Source: Siphonodentalium dalli (Eukaryota > Mollusca > Scaphopoda > Gadilida > Siphonodentaliidae). Taken from it: a stretch of 64,000 nucleotides of DNA. The notes beneath the pieces were generated by a model. That model was not told the DNA's origin. It saw nothing but the letters and a program-made list of their open reading frames with translations, and made no database searches. The stretch lies in NCBI GenBank assembly GCA_032622095.1, contig CP136063.1, positions 69,481,980-69,545,979 on the forward strand, given 5' to 3'. The translations under genes and the position numbers were made by a program. Positions 58,356 to 64,000 of the stretch are shown here, piece by piece; the stretch's first letter is position 1; each line of letters starts with the position of its first letter.

Positions 58356-59079
58356 ACCCACCCGTTCGCAACAAAATATTCATGTTATGGGCATTATGAG
58401 GCCATTATGATACGATTAATGATACTTTATGATGGCAAAATATGCCCAAGAAGCTATTCTACCCACTCATTCGTACAGATCCCTTCATGTATTACACCAC
58501 ATGTATCGTACGTCATACATGTACAGATGTAGGCCTAATTCAATTGTTGACTGAATTTTTTTTTTTAAACAAGTTAAATTTCAAGTTAAAATATCATTAA
58601 TTATGGCATAATACACAATAAAGTGGCTTAGATAAATTAGATCTTCTCAATCAACCAATTTCATTCTAATAAAGGCAAAATGGTCAGCAGAATACATTAC
58701 TATTCACTTCAAATACATTTGTTTACGTACGATCATTAATATGTTCATGGGGCCGCCATGTTTTAATCATGTGACTACATTAGCTGGTAGGGTAATACTA
58801 CAAATAGAGTTATCTCCCCTGGCATTTAAAAACATATTTTTTCCTTTGAACCCAGGGCCAGCGCGACGATCGAAATACGGCTTTTTATTGCTAACTTTTT
58901 ACTTTTTAACTTACCAGTGAGCAATGAAGTGTAATCGATATTAATCGAGGTGGTCAGAAAGTTTCAAATTTGGAGTATTTTCACGATTTCAACAAAAATC
59001 TTTTCACAAATATTTTCGCGGCTTTTTAGTTTGGTAAACAAAGGATATTCTATCCGCTGCCGAATTGTGCTATTTTTAG
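58356..59079 (+). repeat. Left arm of the 58.4-62.1 kb inverted repeat
   Basis: Starts CCCACCCGTTCGCAACAAAAT and ends CCGAATTGTGCTATTTTT. It matches 61207-62126 in inverse with only scattered changes (AGAAGCTATTCTACCCACTC, GGCCGCCATGTTTTAATCAT, GCTTTTTAGTTTGGTAAACA). Confidence 0.88.
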
Positions 59080-59470
59080 CTCACCTGAGACGAAGTCTCC
59101 GGTGGAGCTATAGTCATCACTCCTCGTCCGTCGTCCGTCCGTCCATCCGTCCGTCCGTCAACAATTCTTTGAACATCTTCTCCTCTGAAACCGTAATGCC
59201 GAATTGGTTCATATTTGGTGTGGATGTTCCCTAGGTGACTCTCATTCAGATTTGTTCAAATGAGGACACTGGGTCAAATAGTTGCGAAGCCAGGGCCATA
59301 ACTCTGTAATTCTTACAACGACTTCTTCTCAAATTTCATTTGGCCGAATGGGTTCATATTTGGTACAAAGGGTCCTTGGGGGACAGTTATTCAGATTTGT
59401 TCAAATGAGGTCACTGGGTCGAATGTGGGCGGAGCCAGTGACATAACTAAAAAAAAAAAAAAAAATTTGG
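59079..59470 (-). mobile_element. Pearl-like element, third family
   Basis: Hairpin AGCTCACCTGAGAC/GTCTCCGGTGGAGCT at the left, then a CGTCCGTCGTCCGTCCGTCC tract, then two ~120-150 bp cores (GGTTCATATTTGGT, TTCAGATTTGTTCAAATGAGG, GGGCCATAACTCTG). The GCTCACCTGAG-type hairpin with a CGTCC tract is widespread in bivalve and gastropod sequence. A further core fragment lies at 60305-60475, so the element was probably split by the hairpin unit between them. Confidence 0.75.
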
Positions 59471-59880
59471 TCAAATTCAGATTTTTTTGAATTTTCACCA
59501 TACTCAAATTAACAAACAAAAAATTAATTTTTTAATCATTTTATAAAATTTGAAAAAAGTTACACCATTATAACATCTGCAGAGTTATGAAACTTTAATC
59601 TTTAATCTTCTGAAATTACAGAAATATTCCATTACCCATCCCCCCCTCCCACATGGCCCAGACCCACCCCCCACCCTGCAGTGGCCTGCACCCAACCAAC
59701 ATCCCTTCCAATGGATATCATTTCCAGCTTCCAACTTTAATACCTGTTCTATTAAAGTTGCAGATATCTCTTTGTGGATAAACAGAGAGAAACACATGTC
59801 ATTAATCAAGATTAGAATAATATGTCACTGACAGCTTGTATAAACATACTGCTAGCAATTTTAAACAAACTGCCTGAATT
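59471..59880. other. Unassigned spacer, C-rich patch
   Basis: ACCCATCCCCCCCTCCCAC and similar runs near 59634-59690; no gene seen. Confidence 0.35.
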
Positions 59881-59884
59881 TAGT

Positions 59885-60235
59885 GTGTCTGACATTTGCA
59901 GAATGAGGTTCCCAGAGGGTGAATTTAGTGATGCTATCCCACACAGTGGGCTAGCATCACCAAATTCACCCTCTGGAGACCTCATTTTGCTTAGGCCTCA
60001 TCTTCTGGGAAGTATCTATAGTATCAAATTAACATTGTTTTTAGTTACATTTCCCTTCTAGGAAGTTTCTATATCCCCTAATTTGCAGAAGATAAAATTC
60101 ATAATTGAGGTGCCCAATGGGTGAACATCAACTTCCAACTGGGGAACTTCAATGTTATCCTAGGTCTGCCATAGCAGTTGAGGGCCTTAGCAGAATGAGA
60201 TCCCCAGAGGGTGAATTTAGTGATGCTAACCCACT
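59885..60235 (+). repeat. Composite two-hairpin repeat, unit 4 (A and half of B)
   Basis: Hairpin A at 59898-59990 and a linker nearly identical to unit 3. Only the left half of hairpin B follows (60190-60233, to TGATGCTAACCCACT) before the match stops. It is isolated from the cluster at 2-4.2 kb, so the unit is a dispersed element and not only a local tandem array. Confidence 0.8.
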
Positions 60236-60304
60236 CCAAACGAAGGACAGTTTCACTCTTAATAGGCTTCCTTCACAAGGACCATCAGGTCTATTTTACT
60301 GATA

Positions 60305-60475
60305 TTTATCATATGTATGAAGGGTTCTTTTGTGTCTGGGATTCAAATTTATTCAGATGGGGTCACCAGGTTAAATAGGGTGGGACCAGGGACATAACTA
60401 TATGTATGGAGCAATCAGGAGGATCCTTTCGTGACTGAGATTCAGATTTGTTAAAATGAGGTCAACCGGTCAATC
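60305..60475 (-). repeat. Core fragments of the third pearl-like family
   Basis: Two diverged cores with TTCA(A/G)ATTT(A/G)TT.A.ATG(A/G)GGTCA and GGGACCAGGGACATAACTA; same family as 59200-59455. Confidence 0.65.
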
Positions 60476-60885
60476 TGACATACATGTATTGTGTTTTGGG
60501 TCCATGGATAATTGGGCTTCAGACATGTCTAAATGGTTTTAGAAAAAGGCGCTTGTGAGATTGAAAATTTCCAACAATTGAGAAAGTTTGAGGTGTCAGT
60601 TGTGAAATTTCAACCTAAGACTTGGGAGTCTGTAGCCCGGTCGGGAGGGGACTTGTTGAACTGGAGGAGGGGGGGGTGGGTGATCAGTAGTGAACATTTG
60701 GTAATTTCAAGGTGGATTTTCACCAATCTATATATACGTGAAGTCTCTCGAGCACATATCCTGTTTAGAGCTATTTCTTTTAAAGTGATAATGAAAAGTT
60801 CTGACTGTTGTGGTCTCCAGAGTCCCAGTCTTATCAGTCTTTGCAGTCTGGTGAGCGACCCACAGTCATTGACTGTCTTGTTATT

Positions 60886-61206
60886 GGAAAAGGACACGTA
60901 ATTGCTTAAAATAGCGGTGTTTACAATTACCTTCAGTCACGAGATTCTGGAGATTTCCTGTGATGTCATCATTTACCGACTTCCGGAAATACGCGAGTTA
61001 TCGTTCTTCTTCGGGGTTGCCTATTGCTACACTAAATCAGTTATTTGGAAGTAGCAATAGGCAACCCCGAACAAGAACGATAACTCGCGTATTTCCGGAA
61101 GTCAGTAAATCTACTAAAATGATGACATCACCGGAAATCTCCAGAGTCTCGTGACTGCAGGTAATTGTAAACACTGTTATTTTAAGCAATTACGTGTCCT
61201 TTTCCA
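60886..61206. mobile_element. Perfectly structured foldback element (~320 bp)
   Basis: Arms of ~130 bp from GGAAAAGGACACGTAATTGC through CACGAGA.TCTGGAGATTTCC and ACTTCCGGAAATACGCGAGT to GGGGTTGCCTATTGCTAC and back, with a short ACTAAATCAGTTATTTGGA loop. The left flank reads TTATTGG and the right CCAATAA, so the pairing extends a little beyond the element and its exact ends are uncertain. Confidence 0.8.
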
Positions 61207-61799
61207 ATAAAAATAGCACAATTCGGCAGCGGATAGAATATCCTTTGTTTACCAAACTAAAAAGCCGCGTAAATATTTATGAAAAGATTTTTGTTGAAAT
61301 CATGAAAATTACTCCGAATTTGAAAGTTCTGACCACCTCGATTAATATTGATTACGCTTCATTGCTCACTGGTAAGTTAAAAAGTAAAAAATTAGCAATA
61401 AAAAGCCGTATTTCGATTGTCGCGCGGGTCAACGTTTCAAAGGAAAAAATATGTTTTTAATTGCCAGGGGAGATCACTCTATTACTAGTAGTATTACCAG
61501 CTAATGTAGTCACATGATTAAAACATGGCGGCCCCCATGAACATATTAATTATCGTACGTAAACAAATGAAGTGAATAGTAATGTATTCTGCTGACCATT
61601 TTGTATTTATCAAATGAAATTGGTTGATTGGGAAGATCTGATTTATCTAAGCCACTTTATTATGTATTATGCCATAATTAATGATATTTTAACTTGAAAT
61701 TTAACTTGTTGTTTAAAAAAACAATTTGTAACTAACAAGTCAACAATTAGGCCTACATGTATGACATACGATACATGTGATGTAATACATGAAGGTATC

Positions 61800-61844
<45 letters not shown>

Positions 61845-62126
61845 TTCGGTATGCGGGATTCAGAGTGTTTTGAAGCCGTACGCAGGATTCATACCCCCGA
61901 GTTAACTGGTATTCGGGTTGAAGCAAAACATCTTGGAGTTGGACGCACGTTTGAATGATGGTGCAAAATAATATTTTGTGCTACTACTTGTCGATATGTA
62001 CGAATGAGTGGGTAGAATAGCTTCTTGGGCATATTTGACAACCATGCCATCATAAAGTATCATTAATCGTATCATAATGGCCTCATAATGCCCATAATGT
62101 GATATTTTGTTTGCGAACGGGTGGGG
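61207..62126 (-). repeat. Right arm of the 58.4-62.1 kb inverted repeat
   Basis: Inverse of 58356-59079 plus ~185 bp not in the other arm (about 61797-61982). The extra piece begins with a 44 bp C run followed by TTCGGTATGCGGGATTCAGA. Confidence 0.88.
61801..61844 (+). repeat. Poly-C tract (44 bp)
   Basis: Marks one edge of the sequence found in only one inverted-repeat arm. Confidence 0.95.
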
Positions 62127-62164
62127 CAAGAATCCTGGCAAGCGCATAGGAAACAAAATTCTGT

Positions 62165-62252
62165 CCATTTTTATGTTTACCCATACCATAGTATGGTAAA
62201 CATAGTGTCGTTGCCCGGATTGACCACTCGTCGTTAGTCCGTCCGTCCGTCC

Positions 62253-62286
<34 letters not shown>

Positions 62287-64000
62287 AGACACTTTACGCA
62301 TGGTGCGATAACTCGAACATTTTATATCTGATCGGAACCAAATTTTGTATATGAATTTGTCAGCACCAAATACAGATCGAGTTCGAATATGGGTTCGATC
62401 CGAGTTTTTTTCACGGAGTTATGGCCCTTTTTCGACTTAGAATTCATGCATGCTACCATAACTCAAAAAAAATTTATCTGATCAGAATCAAATTTGGTAT
62501 GCAAGTTTCTCGGACCAAAATACAGATCGAGTTCGAATATGGGTTTGATCCGATATTTTTCAATGGAGTTATGGCCCTTTTTCGACTTAGAATTCATGCA
62601 TGCTGCCATAACTCAATTTTTTTTTTATCTGATCAGAACCAAATTTGGTATGCGAGTTTCTCAACTCAAAATACAGATCGAGTTTGAATATGGGTTATAT
62701 CCAACATTTTATACCAGAGTTATGGCCCTTTTTCAACTAAGAATTGAACAGATAACCATAGCAGTCTACAATTAATTACCAGTGGTATCAGTTTAGCTCT
62801 GAGAGCAGTAAATCTGTATTATGGGAATTAGAGTTATTTTTTACTCCCATGTTTATGATGACACACTCCTCACCTGTATAGTTTTTGGTATCGATCGGTT
62901 GATCGGTTTAGAAATTATTAACACTTTGCATCCGCACATAGGCATGAGCTATCCGATGCTGTAACCAAATTATTTTTTGTCCGATTGTTTTCATATTTGA
63001 TATGTAGGTTTATAATGACACACCCCTCACCTGTATAGTTTTTGGTATCGATCGGTTGATCGGTTTAGAAAATAATTAACCCTGCACACAAATGCTATCT
63101 GATCCATCTAAGTCAAACTGTTTTCTTCTGATATGCCTCATATTTCTTACCAAGGTTTTTCTTAGCACGTTCTTTATCTGTATGGTTTTTGGTATCGTTT
63201 AATTAACCCTTTTCAAACTTATGTTTACTTAGAACTCAAAACATTTTTCATCTGATCTACACCAAATTTGGTACATGTGGTCCTCACCCCGAAATACAGA
63301 TCAAGTTCAAATTTGGGTTTGATCCGATATATTTTAACAGAGTTATGGCCCTTTATAATTCAAGTAATTTACTACCTATTGTATATGCCCTGTGAGAATT
63401 TAAGACAAACAACTTTACACAGTAATCTGCTTTATTGGGATCAGAAAATGACACTGGATACTCTTTGCTAAACCACTGCTGTTCCCAGAGCTGTAAAATT
63501 TAAGTGATTGATGATACTTTACTCCAGTTTGTGTGCAATAGTAATTTAACCCAACCTGTTGAAACATGTTCATGGCATTAATACAAATAGTCCATTGTCC
63601 ATGTGAAGGATTTTCTGGAGCATGGCTGTTTAGAGAATTGTTGTTTACAGAGACACTGTTGTCTTATCTTGAGAAAACAATTTATCCACACATTAGTTCC
63701 ATCATATGATGTCATTGAAAATGATTAACACTCTCCACACATCATATGTTCATTCTCCTATTCTATGTCCAGGTTGATCGTGATCCACTTTTCACTTGCA
63801 TGTATTTCAGGATTAAAATTAACCTATTCCATAGACACATCATATCTGATATGCAGATTTTAAATTATCTCTTTCGCCTTAGGCCATGTTCACTAAGAAT
63901 TTCTATTAATTATAAGCCACCAATTGAATATTCATCATTTGAGGATATATCTTATTTTGAAATTCCCTCTATTGCATTTGGGCTGCAGGATAATAATAAT
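62165..64000 (-). mobile_element. Pearl/Helentron-like element, inverted relative of the 37.6-39.6 kb copy
   Basis: From the left: hairpin GTTTACCATACTATG-type (ATGTTTACCCATACC/ATAGTATGGTAAACAT); a GTCCGTCCGTCCGTCTGTCTG tract (62233-62286); three ~150 bp cores with GATCAGAATCAAATTTGGTA and GGAGTTATGGCCCTTTTTCG; two cores with ACCTGTATAGTTTTTGGTATC; one more GTTATGGCCC core (63230-63360); and a tail that continues to the window edge (CCCTCTATTGCATTTGG). The three GTTATGGCCC cores next to the microsatellite are absent from the 39 kb copy. Confidence 0.75.

Overview
This is an AT-rich, gene-poor eukaryotic (animal) window built mostly from transposable-element remnants, foldback repeats, minisatellites and long poly-C/poly-G tracts. 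There is no bacterial-style gene packing. The best organism guess is a mollusc, perhaps a bivalve or gastropod. That rests on several element families with the layout of molluscan 'pearl'/Helentron-derived elements: a ~120-170 bp tandem core, then a (GTCC)n/(ACGG)n tract, then a short 3' hairpin. The species cannot be named from the sequence.

The one convincing protein gene is on the minus strand at 4253-6268. It is an uninterrupted 671-codon reading frame for a FEM-1-like ankyrin-repeat protein, the substrate receptor of CUL2 ubiquitin ligases. Weaker coding traces are a short cysteine-rich reading frame (35143-35349), a degraded LINE reverse-transcriptase piece (26960-27246) and a frameshifted acidic reading frame (53884-54531).

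Layout. 0-4.2 kb: small MITEs, then four composite repeat units whose ~92 bp hairpins alternate in orientation; one unit is split by a 571 bp insertion with a 9 bp target duplication. 4.25-6.3 kb: FEM-1-like gene. 6.6-12.2 kb: TA-flanked MITEs, a GC-rich 151 bp palindrome, a pearl-like element and a hAT MITE. 12.2-22.0 kb: a 9.8 kb interval bounded by perfect inverted repeats and filled with nested elements (hAT inside a 2.5 kb foldback, a PIF/Harbinger-like element, hAT-like elements). 22.4-34.9 kb: a hAT element leading into a tandem duplication of ~7 kb whose copies differ by an extra 3.2 kb in copy 1 and an 855 bp insertion with its empty site in copy 2. 35-41 kb: palindromic TTGCGCTTAAGCGCAA arrays and nested pearl-like elements. 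41-48 kb: a TTAA-flanked foldback and two minisatellites. 48.9-53.9 kb: a 5 kb inverted repeat, nearly identical in its outer 1.0-1.2 kb and strongly diverged inside. 54.5-55.7 kb: an array of short hairpins whose stems vary by compensatory base changes. 58.4-62.1 kb: another long inverted repeat with nested elements in its centre. 62.2-64 kb: a pearl-like element inverted relative to the one at 37.6-39.6 kb.

The strongest candidates for something unusual are the 5 kb inverted repeat with its identity gradient, the covarying hairpin array, the alternating hairpin units, and the tandem duplication that acts as a built-in record of later insertions and C-tract length change. All homology and identity statements were made by eye; no alignment or database search was run.
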